A DNA stretch of 64,000 nt from a virus: the IMG/VR virus record IMGVR_UViG_3300035688_000002, positions 36,803 through 100,802 of that record; one strand, written 5' to 3'. Below the pieces are notes generated by a model. The model did not search any database. It was not told the origin of the DNA and saw only the letters and a list, made by a program, of their open reading frames with translations. The translations under genes and the position numbers were made by a program. Positions within the stretch are counted from its first letter, which is position 1. Each line of letters opens with the position of its first letter. Below are positions 56,430 through 64,000 of the stretch, one piece after another.

Positions 56430-59375
56430 TTATTGTATCACCTCTATTGGAACTGTTATTTCCCGATTCTTTCCAGCCAGATTGATGTCCTTTACAACCT
56501 GCCTATGGAAAACCTGGTCGCCTATCTCAAGCCTTATCGGAATAGACAGCCTTATTATACTGGCAGGACCCGTCTCACGGATAACCTCTCTAAAAGTCTC
56601 CTTCATCACAGGGATGGGAGAAATTATTTCACGACCCTCTTCGCCAACTCTGACAACCTCGGGGCCAAATTGTCCGGCAACTCCACCCTTCGCGTAACTC
56701 GGTAAGGGAGTTGCTATTATGGCAGCAACTTGAATAGCTCCTAATGCTGCAACTACTGCTGCCATAATAAAATTAAGAGGCGGGGGCAATTTAAGCATTG
56801 CAGTAATAGCTTCCTTGGTATTCATTATAGCCTGAGCAATTGAACTAAGCTTTTGAAATACTGCTTGTTTCCTCTGAATCTCTATCCTTCTCCTCTCCAT
56901 CTCTCGATCCAGAGCCTCTACCGCAAAATATTTCTCTTCGTCGGACTTCATAGACGCATCAATGGCTTTCTTTCTAGCTCGATATTCATTATCTATACGC
57001 ATCAATTGGCTCTGAGCTACCGCATCGTATGCTGCGTTCATTTGCCCAAGCACAATCATAACGTGTCGCATTACAAAATCAAATCTTTCGCCAAAATCCA
57101 TTGTCGCCCATGTAAGCTCTTTGACCTTATTTTTAGTCACGTCCGAAATAACCCATCCAAGTTCCTTATACTTGTCAATTATTGCTTGAAGAGCGACAAG
57201 TTGTTCTTTAGCGGTTAGCTCTCCTGCCTTCAACATCTCTTCATATTTCTTCTCGGCCTCCTCTAAACTTGCAATCAATTCGCTCTTGGCCGTTACTCCC
57301 AAAAGCCGAGCAGCCTCTGTCAACTTCATAAATCTTCTATATGCGAGTTCTAGTGCGTTTCCTATCGGCCCGAGTGCTAGGCCCATTTTCTGGGTTTCAG
57401 TCCTGGCTAAGTACATCCTACCAGCGAGGGCAGCCAATCCTGCAGGCATTTTTATTCCGAGGAGCTTCTCCGACAGCAAGGCTTTTGTATAGAGAGTCTC
57501 AATTGTCTCACCATAAGCCTTCATCAGCTCTTTGTTGCTTACGCCAGCAGCTGAGTATCTGTCTATTGCAGCTTGTAGAGCATCATATTCATCTGTTAGC
57601 CCCTTCATCTGAGGAATCCCTTCCTCATAGGTCTTTATCAGCTCCTTTCTGCGGTCTGCCTCGTCTTTCGCAGCCGTAGCGAGCGTCCCACTAGACGCTA
57701 TCAGCTTTTTAGAAGCCTCATAAGAGTCAAGAAATGCCTTAGAAACATCGATTTTTAACATATTTGCCATGGGTATGAGCTTATCGCCCAAAGCGACAAT
57801 CTGTTCTGCCATGATTTTGAGAACGTCGTTATAACTAAATCCAACGCTCTGAGCGTAATCCATTGCTTCTGTCATGTCTTTTATTTTATCTTTAATCTCC
57901 TCCGCTGGGAGCATCCCTGCACTCGCAGCTATGGCTTTTATATCATCAGCAAAGTCTTTAGTATGAGCCGATATTGCACCTTTTGCCTCTTGAAAATTCC
58001 TTATTTGTTCACGCAGTGTTTTGTTTGACGAAATGGTCGTATCTTCCAATGCCCGAGTCTCATGTGAAAGTGCTTTCTGCTTATCAATGACTCCTTCGAG
58101 GAGTCCTTTGAGCTTTGCATACTCTGGTTTTGTCGTAATCTCAGTAAAAATCTGAACATAGTCTTTACCGAATTTGAATGTCAGGTTTTTCCATTGATCA
58201 AGGGTAGCACCCCCTTCCTTTTGAACTTTCTGAATCATGAGTAAATAAGTGGTTGAATTTGTTTCCAAATCGATCATAGAAGCCTTTGCCATGCGGGTCA
58301 TATCATCAAGAGCCTCTTTGTGTCTTTTGACGACATCAAGAATGGCGATGCCTATGGCAGCAAGGGCAATTACAACTAAACCAGCAGGGGATGACAGGCC
58401 AACGATGGCCACTTTTAAAAGATTAAACATCATTATGAGTTTCGGCACTGCTATAAGAATAGGAGTGAGAGCTGTCCCTGCTATCATAAGCTTAAAGCCA
58501 AACTCTCCTATTGCCTTTGTTAGAGCCGGATGAGCTTCTGCCCATTTCTTAACTTTCTGAAACGTCTCGGTAACCTTTGCCACAAAGGAGGTTATCGTTG
58601 GCATTAACTGGGTGGCAAGAGAGAGATAAGCGCTCTGGAAGCCCATTTTCATCACAATCATCCTACCCTGCAGCTCATCCATGGCTTTGGCAGTCGGCCC
58701 AGAGATAATTAGACCCAATTTTTCGGCTATATCAGCATTTTCCTTCATTCCCTTTCTGCCAAGATTGAGGAAAGGAATCAGCTCTGAACCGGCTCTTCCG
58801 AATATTCTCATAGCAAGAGTTGTTTTCTTTTCCCCATCCTCCATCGCTGCAAACTTATCGGCAAGGTCGCCAAGAACATCAATTGAAGGACGAAGAGCCC
58901 CGGTGTTGGTGTCTTTGACTGAAATCTTTAAATCATTAAAGAGTTTTGAAGCGCCTCTTGCCCCCTGACTGGCTGCCACGAGGTTTCGGCTAAGGAATCT
59001 CAATCCGAAAGCTACGCCCTGGAGAGATACTCCGCTCTTTTCGGCTGACAGCCTGAGCTTACTGAGTTCTTCAGTTGAAATTCCAGTCTTTTGCTGAAGC
59101 TGCCAAAGTTCGGCACCCATATTGATAATAGAGCGAGTCCCAAAGGCAATTCCAGCAGTCAGAGCGGCTATTGTCAGCCCCATCGTCCTTCCAAAATTAC
59201 CTATTCCTCTTGCAACACTCTCTAATTTGTTTGCAGTATTCTGAAAGGCTGCTGCTGGGACGCTTGCAGCGGCTGCTGTCTTACCAAGAGCCTCTTTTGC
59301 CTGTGAAGAGAAAGACTGGATTACTCTGGTTCCCTGATCGTCAATGCGTAGAACGAGGACTATGTCCTGAGCCAT
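56430..59375 (-). CDS. Tail tape measure protein
   Basis: 981 residues. N-terminal conserved domain DIVLVLRIDDQGTRVIQSFS, extensive Ala-rich helices, hydrophobic stretches (FGFKLMIAGTALTPILIAVP, AGLVVIALAAIGIAILD) and a helical C-terminus with KAAIDA-like repeats. Determines tail length and ejects DNA path components; at ~0.15 nm per residue the tail would be ~145 nm. Largest gene of the tail module after the Fn3 protein. Confidence 0.92.
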   Translation of the reverse strand: MAQDIVLVLRIDDQGTRVIQSFSSQAKEALGKTAAAASVPAAAFQNTANKLESVARGIGNFGRTMGLTIAALTAGIAFGTRSIINMGAELWQLQQKTGISTEELSKLRLSAEKSGVSLQGVAFGLRFLSRNLVAASQGARGASKLFNDLKISVKDTNTGALRPSIDVLGDLADKFAAMEDGEKKTTLAMRIFGRAGSELIPFLNLGRKGMKENADIAEKLGLIISGPTAKAMDELQGRMIVMKMGFQSAYLSLATQLMPTITSFVAKVTETFQKVKKWAEAHPALTKAIGEFGFKLMIAGTALTPILIAVPKLIMMFNLLKVAIVGLSSPAGLVVIALAAIGIAILDVVKRHKEALDDMTRMAKASMIDLETNSTTYLLMIQKVQKEGGATLDQWKNLTFKFGKDYVQIFTEITTKPEYAKLKGLLEGVIDKQKALSHETRALEDTTISSNKTLREQIRNFQEAKGAISAHTKDFADDIKAIAASAGMLPAEEIKDKIKDMTEAMDYAQSVGFSYNDVLKIMAEQIVALGDKLIPMANMLKIDVSKAFLDSYEASKKLIASSGTLATAAKDEADRRKELIKTYEEGIPQMKGLTDEYDALQAAIDRYSAAGVSNKELMKAYGETIETLYTKALLSEKLLGIKMPAGLAALAGRMYLARTETQKMGLALGPIGNALELAYRRFMKLTEAARLLGVTAKSELIASLEEAEKKYEEMLKAGELTAKEQLVALQAIIDKYKELGWVISDVTKNKVKELTWATMDFGERFDFVMRHVMIVLGQMNAAYDAVAQSQLMRIDNEYRARKKAIDASMKSDEEKYFAVEALDREMERRRIEIQRKQAVFQKLSSIAQAIMNTKEAITAMLKLPPPLNFIMAAVVAALGAIQVAAIIATPLPSYAKGGVAGQFGPEVVRVGEEGREIISPIPVMKETFREVIRETGPASIIRLSIPIRLEIGDQVFHRQVVKDINLAGKNREITVPIEVIQ

Positions 59376-59409
59376 TTCCCCATCCTATGCTGAATTTTCG
59401 AGATTTTCA

Positions 59410-60248
59410 TTACGGCTTGCCCTTTGGAGTCTTAGCCTCTTTTTCCATCTGTTCGATTCTCTTAGAATTTGTCAAATCAATCATCCAGAGAATCTTACCC
59501 GACAGTTGAACTGCCGCTAATCCTTCGACTCCTAACAAGCCGCAAAGTGCGCTGATTAACTCAGCATCATATCTTATGAGTCCGGTCGTGACACTGATTG
59601 ACTGCGTGGTCAGCGCTGAATATACGAGCCACGCATCGCTATTCTCAGGAGCTAGCACAGGCACGCCCTTTGGACACAAACCGTCTTTGATGTTCTCACA
59701 ATTGGGTCTGTGCTTCTCGGGAACCCCCTCATAAAGCGTCCTACAACGCTTACAGGTAAAGCTCCCTTTCTCCTCCGACCACGCTATTGCGTTTCCAGGG
59801 TCTTTAAGTCCTCCTCTGCCTTCACTCTTGCGTCAACGAAATACTCGGGGGAAGTAGCAATCGCCAGCACCCAGTTTTCAAAATCCGCACAGTTCCAAAG
59901 AAGGGTGACTCGATTCGTAATGTCTGGCTCAACTATAGATTCCTTTTTCTGTCCCTCAAGACTGATGGGATAAAGTTTCTGAAACTTTTCCAATGTCAGT
60001 CCCTTCCAGCTTCGCACCACTTTCTCTGCCCAATGCTGAGCAACTTTTTCACGAGATAGCTGATTTTCATTCTGCCTCGTGGCACTATTCCACACCCTCT
60101 TGGTGCAGGTGTCAACGATTCTCAGCATCTCCTGTTTCCCGACAAACGCAACCTCGACCTCAAACCCAGGGATGTCTGGATGTTCCACCCAGACAGTAAT
60201 GCCTCTTATCTGAGTCGTGTCGATTAATTTTTGTAAGTCAATTCCCAT
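59410..60248 (-). CDS. Tail assembly chaperone, -1 frameshift product
   Basis: Predicted G-T-like fusion: codons from 60248 to the shift site CTTAAAG (59802-59808), then the -1 frame to 59410, adding 132 residues. The extension begins KDPGNAIAWSEEK and holds a zinc module FTCKRCRTLYEG ... NCENIKDGLCPKG, then a helical tail (ALCGLLGVEGLAAVQL). The frame has no ribosome site of its own, the location (before the tape measure) is where this frameshift occurs in many phages. The heptamer is not fully canonical. Confidence 0.65.
59784..60248 (-). CDS. Tail assembly chaperone (short form)
   Basis: 154 residues from ATG 60248 (GGAGGTTAAGG); a TTG at 60263 is less likely. GIDLQKLIDTTQIRGITVWV and VEHPDIPGFEVEVAFV followed by FENWVLAIATSPEYF match lambda gpG-like chaperones that coat the tape measure before tube assembly. 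Terminates after the shift site. Confidence 0.78.
   Translation of the reverse strand: MGIDLQKLIDTTQIRGITVWVEHPDIPGFEVEVAFVGKQEMLRIVDTCTKRVWNSATRQNENQLSREKVAQHWAEKVVRSWKGLTLEKFQKLYPISLEGQKKESIVEPDITNRVTLLWNCADFENWVLAIATSPEYFVDARVKAEEDLKTLETQ
59802..59808 (-). other. -1 frameshift site CTTAAAG
   Basis: Zero frame GAC-TTA-AAG-ACC ... CAA-TAG; slipping back one base reads CTT-AAA-GAC and runs on for 132 codons. Third-base pairing after slippage is good for AAG/AAA and weaker for TTA/CTT. Confidence 0.5.
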
Positions 60249-60286
60249 TACCTTAACCTCCAAGCGAGATTGGCTATCACTCGTTT

Positions 60287-61447
60287 TTACTTGAATGTGG
60301 CTGTTATTTCGTCATCACCAGAAGCACTGCCGATGGCGGTGAAATTCAACTCAATCATAACTTCTTCGTCCCCAGAGATTGTGGGGGTCTTATACTCAAT
60401 TCTTGGACAGGAGAGTTCCAGTTTTTTCCCAGCGACATTGCCTGCCTGAATTATAAGCTCATCCTGCATCTGATGGGCAGCCCTGTAGAAGTAATTGGGC
60501 ATATCCTTATAGAAATAGAGCTGAAGTGTTCCAACTGCATCACGGAATCCCGGAGCCCCATAGACCGTTGGATAGAGAAGGCCGCTCTTCATATCAGTGT
60601 AATATTTGATGTTGTTGGTAAGAGTGATTTTCGAGCTTAGAATGACTGCCCGAGTATCATTAATGGTTATGTCTCCCAGCTTTCCGTGAACAGGCTTCCC
60701 CGTCTCTACTCCAGAAGAAGGATACCAGCCCTTGACAGCAGCTCCTATGTTTTGATTTCCTGCTATGAGAACCGGCGAAAAGTTAATGATGTTGGTATCA
60801 TAGTCAACGCTTGTAACAAGATACCCATCCCCACTGTTGGTGTTAGTTCCAATAACAATTTTCACTTTCTCATCAGAAAATCTCCTGGCATCATTGATGT
60901 GGCAGTGATCGTCCCCTGCCTGGCATTGTGTTGTGAGTTCTGCTTCACCTGCCATCCACCACTTCATAAACTCCCCGCTCCAAGCGACAGAGGCAATTTC
61001 ATTTCCTGCAACAGTGATTTCACAGACATTGACAGTGTTTCCTGCCATGAAAAAGATGGTATGTCCAACCTTTCTCAACATACTGAAACTCGGGAGATTG
61101 GACGAGCTGTCAAGGCTGTAAACAATGCTCGCCCCCGGATGGGGCGTCTTTTTCCCAAAGGCACACTCCCACAGAACGTCTGTTTCAGGTGCCACTCCAA
61201 GCGAGCCGCTGGGTTTCACATAGGTTGAAAAACTCCAAGCTCCCGGATTGATTCTCCCCATAATAGGACTCATCCGACTCCTTCTGTTTCTTTTCTGTGC
61301 GTCTTCTATGAACTCATTCTCCTGGTTCGTCGCTGCGGCTCCAGTAGCAAGAACAAGGTCTGTAGCTGCCGGATAGACTAGAACGCCTTCTGGGTACTCT
61401 TTCTTCAGGAATATTTGTTCCTCATTAGCAAGTGCAAATTTTTTCAT
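60287..61447 (-). CDS. Major tail protein
   Basis: 386 residues, GGAGG site. MKKFALANEEQIFLKKEYPE start, MSPIMGRINPGAWSFSTYVK and the C-terminal ELNFTAIGSASGDDEITATF are typical of siphovirus tail tube subunits; beta-barrel-like composition. Sits upstream of the tail chaperones. Forms hexameric rings of the tail tube. Confidence 0.88.
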   Translation of the reverse strand: MKKFALANEEQIFLKKEYPEGVLVYPAATDLVLATGAAATNQENEFIEDAQKRNRRSRMSPIMGRINPGAWSFSTYVKPSGSLGVAPETDVLWECAFGKKTPHPGASIVYSLDSSSNLPSFSMLRKVGHTIFFMAGNTVNVCEITVAGNEIASVAWSGEFMKWWMAGEAELTTQCQAGDDHCHINDARRFSDEKVKIVIGTNTNSGDGYLVTSVDYDTNIINFSPVLIAGNQNIGAAVKGWYPSSGVETGKPVHGKLGDITINDTRAVILSSKITLTNNIKYYTDMKSGLLYPTVYGAPGFRDAVGTLQLYFYKDMPNYFYRAAHQMQDELIIQAGNVAGKKLELSCPRIEYKTPTISGDEEVMIELNFTAIGSASGDDEITATFK

Positions 61448-61698
61448 TGTTTGACCTCCAAAAATGTCTCTTCAATCTTTATCTTCCACCCAGCACCACC
61501 ACCAAAAATCGAATGTTCAATGTTACGATAAATCTCGTAAGGCACCTCTACCCAAGCGCCTCTCTTACAATGACCAAAACCCAGAATGTCTCGGCTTGCA
61601 TCATAGGACATGACATAATAGTGAGGCACTTTTACCAAGTCGGGTTTTCTGGGCTTTGATACCAAAGAACTTATTGTTTTTACTTTCATTCTAGGCAT
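61444..61698 (-). CDS. Small tail-region protein
   Basis: 84 residues. TISSLVSKPRKPDLVKVPHY then a beta segment VPYEIYRNIEHSIFGGG. Unassigned; between head-tail completion genes and major tail protein. ATGA-type overlap with the major tail gene. Confidence 0.65.
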   Translation of the reverse strand: MPRMKVKTISSLVSKPRKPDLVKVPHYYVMSYDASRDILGFGHCKRGAWVEVPYEIYRNIEHSIFGGGAGWKIKIEETFLEVKQ

Positions 61699-62107
61699 CT
61701 GCTATTCCTTTTTCATACTCGATTTGTAAGGTAACCTCTACCGTCCATAAGGGAAATTCTCCCCCAGGTCTTATTCCAATCACCCTTACTTCAGCACAAG
61801 TGCCATTCAGAGTAGGATCGCCTCCAATAGCGTCCTTAATCTCTTTGACAAGAGCCTCTCTCTGGCTCTCTGAATCTATATCATCAAGAAAATAACAAGT
61901 CAATAGAACACTGAGCTTCCACATGGCAAACCGACCTGTCATATATGGGTCTGGACGTTCTTCACCTGGGATAATGTTAATCAGAGGAATATCGGAAGAA
62001 GGATAGACACTCATGTCCAACGGCCCATTTGATATCTTGACAGTTTTAATGCTTGTCGTCTTTATTATGGTTGACAATCTTGAAATCTGATCCGTTCTTG
62101 ATGACAT
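61691..62107 (-). CDS. Tail terminator/completion-type protein
   Basis: 138 residues, alpha/beta with SVLLTCYFLDDIDSESQRE and PLWTVEVTLQIEYE at the end, as in phage tail terminator (gpU-like) proteins. Position agrees. Assignment by shape and synteny. Confidence 0.55.
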   Translation of the reverse strand: MSSRTDQISRLSTIIKTTSIKTVKISNGPLDMSVYPSSDIPLINIIPGEERPDPYMTGRFAMWKLSVLLTCYFLDDIDSESQREALVKEIKDAIGGDPTLNGTCAEVRVIGIRPGGEFPLWTVEVTLQIEYEKGIADA

Positions 62108-62109
62108 TT

Positions 62110-62520
62110 CTACCTCTGGCTAAGATAAAGAACTTGTATCGTGAGAATCGCCACACAGTGAGGAGCCATAAACCCTTCATCTGTGTCAATTGCCACAACT
62201 GTGGTATTATAGGCTTTCCCTCCTCGGGTAACATCCGTCAAAATGGCTGTCAGTCCCAAATTGACTAAGGAATTTAACTTAGTTGAAAGATCACCTGCTT
62301 CACTCTTATCGAATAACACTGCTGTATACATTCCCTGAACCTTTATGACGTTTTTCAGAAATGCCTGTCTGGTGTCTCTGACTTCGTTTAGAAAAGCGGA
62401 AGGATACTGATAGTTAGCAAAATTCTCAAAGTGTTGTCTGTCAACCTTTTTCATCCCTGCAACACTGATGAGAGACAATTCAAGGCTTGAGGCAACCTCC
62501 TCTCGTGTTCCGTATTTCAT
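62110..62520 (-). CDS. Head-tail/tail completion protein
   Basis: 136 residues. HFENFANYQYPSAFLNEVRD and a beta-rich end VAILTIQVLYLS. Located where connector or tail-completion proteins occur; overlaps the gp10-like gene by 4 nt. Weakly supported. Confidence 0.5.
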   Translation of the reverse strand: MKYGTREEVASSLELSLISVAGMKKVDRQHFENFANYQYPSAFLNEVRDTRQAFLKNVIKVQGMYTAVLFDKSEAGDLSTKLNSLVNLGLTAILTDVTRGGKAYNTTVVAIDTDEGFMAPHCVAILTIQVLYLSQR

Positions 62521-63008
62521 GTCTTCCTCATCAATTCTTCGACTATTCTTGAGCGGATTTCATCCTCCATTACAATAATTTGCTGTTCCAAAGCTGCCCT
62601 GGCTTGCTGAACCATTTTATATGGTTTCGTCCCAGGGTGATGCACAAGCCTAGTAAAAATGACGGTGCCATCGTCCAACTCGAAGCGAAGGATGGGTCTT
62701 CCTGGAATAAGATGAGGCCTGGTTCCAAATTCAAGAAAAGGAAGAATCTCTGCAGACCTGGGGTGCGTGTTTCGGATAATGATGGTCTCTATGAATCCTT
62801 CTGGAGACTTGAGGGCAACTCTCCCCCAGTAATCGGCTATGTGATCAGTCCCTTCCCTAGAGCGAGGCGTTGTTTTCTTTAAAAACTCTATGGCAGAGCT
62901 TGTCAGACTCCAAGCAGCAACTCCAAAGTGTTGCCTAGTCGATAGAAGTTCCCTCGCAATATCATCAAGTTGTCGATAAGGGACTTCAAGCCTGATACTG
63001 ACTGGCAT
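62517..63008 (-). CDS. HK97 gp10-like head-tail protein
   Basis: 163 residues. SAIEFLKKTTPRSREGTDHIADYW, NTHPRSAEILPFLEFGTRPH and HPGTKPYKMVQQARAAL are the conserved features of the HK97-gp10-like family, which joins head and tail. Secure call. Confidence 0.85.
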   Translation of the reverse strand: MPVSIRLEVPYRQLDDIARELLSTRQHFGVAAWSLTSSAIEFLKKTTPRSREGTDHIADYWGRVALKSPEGFIETIIIRNTHPRSAEILPFLEFGTRPHLIPGRPILRFELDDGTVIFTRLVHHPGTKPYKMVQQARAALEQQIIVMEDEIRSRIVEELMRKT

Positions 63009-63701
63009 TTACTCTCCTGGGAGCATGTTCTTCTTGCTCTCCATTTCCATAGCCTCATCAAACTGTTTCATAAGAGCCTTTGCGTCTTGAAGAGTGGGGT
63101 CTGACAGAGACCAAGGAAAAGGGGAACCAACATGCGAAATTCCGCTCTCTCTACGCCTCTTCCTTGCCACTACTGTGAGAACCTGAGCAACTGCATACCA
63201 GACGATATACTTCTCGAATCTAGATGGGATGGAGGCAAGAGTCCAAGGCTTGGCACCGATGTAATAGACTTTCTTACTTGCCTGTGTTGGAGGCGGAATT
63301 AGCCAAAGTTGATTATTACCCTCATCATAGTGCCAATCATAATTGTCCCTGACTTGCTGTTTTTTCATTGCATCTATTACACGGTCATAAAGGCCAATCT
63401 CAACATCATAAAGGTCTGTTGACATCAGGACATTGAAGTCGGAATCAAAGACATCAGAGAAAGAGACCGTGCCAGACCAATCGCAGAATATAACATCGCA
63501 CAGCCCGGTAGAGCAGACATAATTCTGCTTCTGTGCCTCGGTCGTTATCGAATAGACTCCCCAGCTTAGAACATTCTCGCTGATTTTATTAAGTGCGTCT
63601 TGGATGTAAGCGTCTATGTTGCTATTAGGGATTTCGGTTTCTGCGGGACTTCCTGCCTCGAACCTGGCTCTTGATCGGAGTGTCGTCTGGTTTATCGTCA
63701 C
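63009..63701 (-). CDS. Head-tail connector/adaptor protein
   Basis: 230 residues from GTG 63701 with AAGGAGGCAA, overlapping the next gene by 77 nt. RARFEAGSPAETEIPNSNID and YIQDALNKISENV then VIDAMKKQQVRDNYDWHYDE are like phage adaptor (gp6-type) proteins. Position next to head genes supports it. Confidence 0.7.
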   Translation of the reverse strand: MTINQTTLRSRARFEAGSPAETEIPNSNIDAYIQDALNKISENVLSWGVYSITTEAQKQNYVCSTGLCDVIFCDWSGTVSFSDVFDSDFNVLMSTDLYDVEIGLYDRVIDAMKKQQVRDNYDWHYDEGNNQLWLIPPPTQASKKVYYIGAKPWTLASIPSRFEKYIVWYAVAQVLTVVARKRRRESGISHVGSPFPWSLSDPTLQDAKALMKQFDEAMEMESKKNMLPGE

Positions 63702-63918
63702 CCTTTGCCTCCTTAGCTACAGTTTCTTCCGCTAACCTCTTAACCTCTGTTTTTTGACCGGCAAGTTTGCCCTTTACAACCTTCCGCTTCTCTCCTGGAG
63801 GGATAGTAATTGGCTCGCCAAAAGCATCGTAATGAATTTGGGTAACCTTAGTTGGGTTTTTGACCCACACCTCAAAATAATCGACTCTGTCTTGCATGAT
63901 TCTCTCAGAATCTTCCAT
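63625..63918 (-). CDS. Small head-region hypothetical protein
   Basis: 97 residues, TTAGGAGG site. FEVWVKNPTKVTQIHYDAFG then IPPGEKRKVVKGKLAGQK; basic Lys-rich C-terminus. Unknown, probably virion-associated. Confidence 0.65.
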   Translation of the reverse strand: MEDSERIMQDRVDYFEVWVKNPTKVTQIHYDAFGEPITIPPGEKRKVVKGKLAGQKTEVKRLAEETVAKEAKGDDKPDDTPIKSQVRGRKSRRNRNP

Positions 63919-63951
63919 GATTGCCTCCTAATCGATGATACATGGTTTTTC

Positions 63952-64000
63952 CTACTTGTCCAGCCCCTTCTGCAACTCTTCTACAGGCTCAGGGACTCGG
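63952..64000 (-). CDS. C-terminal end of a gene (partial)
   Basis: Only the last 16 codons are visible, ending RVPEPVEELQKGLDK, TAG at 63952-63954. Likely a head gene that starts beyond the right edge. Too short to classify. Confidence 0.4.
   Translation of the reverse strand, partial: RVPEPVEELQKGLDK

Noticed and set aside
1-64000. CRISPR array
   Set aside because: No regularly spaced repeats with unique spacers were found; the repeated elements are promoters at irregular distances.
1-64000. Integrase, attachment site or insertion sequence
   Set aside because: No tyrosine or serine recombinase, transposase or flanking inverted repeats recognised, so no evidence for lysogeny in this window.

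Overview
The window looks like part of the genome of a tailed double-stranded DNA bacteriophage with a siphovirus-type tail (major tail protein, tail assembly chaperone with a -1 frameshift, 981-residue tape measure, no sheath gene seen). Essentially every credible gene is on the minus strand, so transcription runs from high to low coordinates. Genes are short, tightly packed, often overlap as ATGA, and mostly have strong AGGAGG-type ribosome binding sites, which points to a bacterial host. The host cannot be named. Terminase, portal and capsid genes are not in the window and probably lie beyond the right edge, upstream in transcription order.

Layout from right to left (5'->3' of transcription). 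64.0-59.4 kb: head-tail connector, HK97 gp10-like and tail-completion proteins, major tail protein, tail chaperones. 59.4-52.5 kb: tape measure, distal tail protein, a large Fn3-containing tail protein. 52.5-48.8 kb: three tail-fibre or spike genes, two sharing an N-terminal module, plus a remnant of a further copy. 48.8-26 kb: an accessory region of about 60 small genes, many Cys-rich or membrane proteins, with an HNH nuclease, tRNA-Pro, a radical SAM protein, a methyltransferase, a RadC/JAB-like protein, WGR and SLOG proteins, an ATP-dependent DNA ligase, a Pol-beta-like nucleotidyltransferase, a VWA protein and a ubiquitin/ThiS-like protein. 25.4-24.3 kb: a strong sigma70-type promoter in front of a possible sigma-like factor. 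24.2-5.8 kb: replication and recombination (DnaG-like primase, UvsW-like helicase carrying two inteins, DnaB-like helicase, DNA polymerase A fused to an Fe-S uracil-DNA glycosylase, gp32-like SSB, RecA/UvsX-like recombinase, PD-(D/E)XK nuclease, SbcD and SbcC). 5.8-3.3 kb: ParB-like and unknown genes. 3.3 kb to the left edge: an operon encoding a ubiquitin-like protein, an E2-like protein, a coiled-coil protein, an E1/ThiF protein and the start of a JAB-like protein.

Three observations stand out. (1) The left-edge operon has the parts of a complete ubiquitin-like conjugation and deconjugation system, with a second homologous beta-grasp protein 25 kb away and a ParB-like gene nearby, resembling PRTRC cassettes and, in logic, bacterial Bil systems. 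(2) A bipartite element GAA(A/G)-N13-GATAAT occurs at least ten times with exact 13-nt spacing, always on the minus strand and almost always just upstream of accessory genes, including the ubiquitin-like operon. It looks like a dedicated promoter class, perhaps read by the sigma-like protein. (3) Several intergenic regions hold about 50-130-nt inverted-repeat structures whose G.U pairs form only in minus-strand RNA, suggesting unrecognised phage non-coding RNAs.
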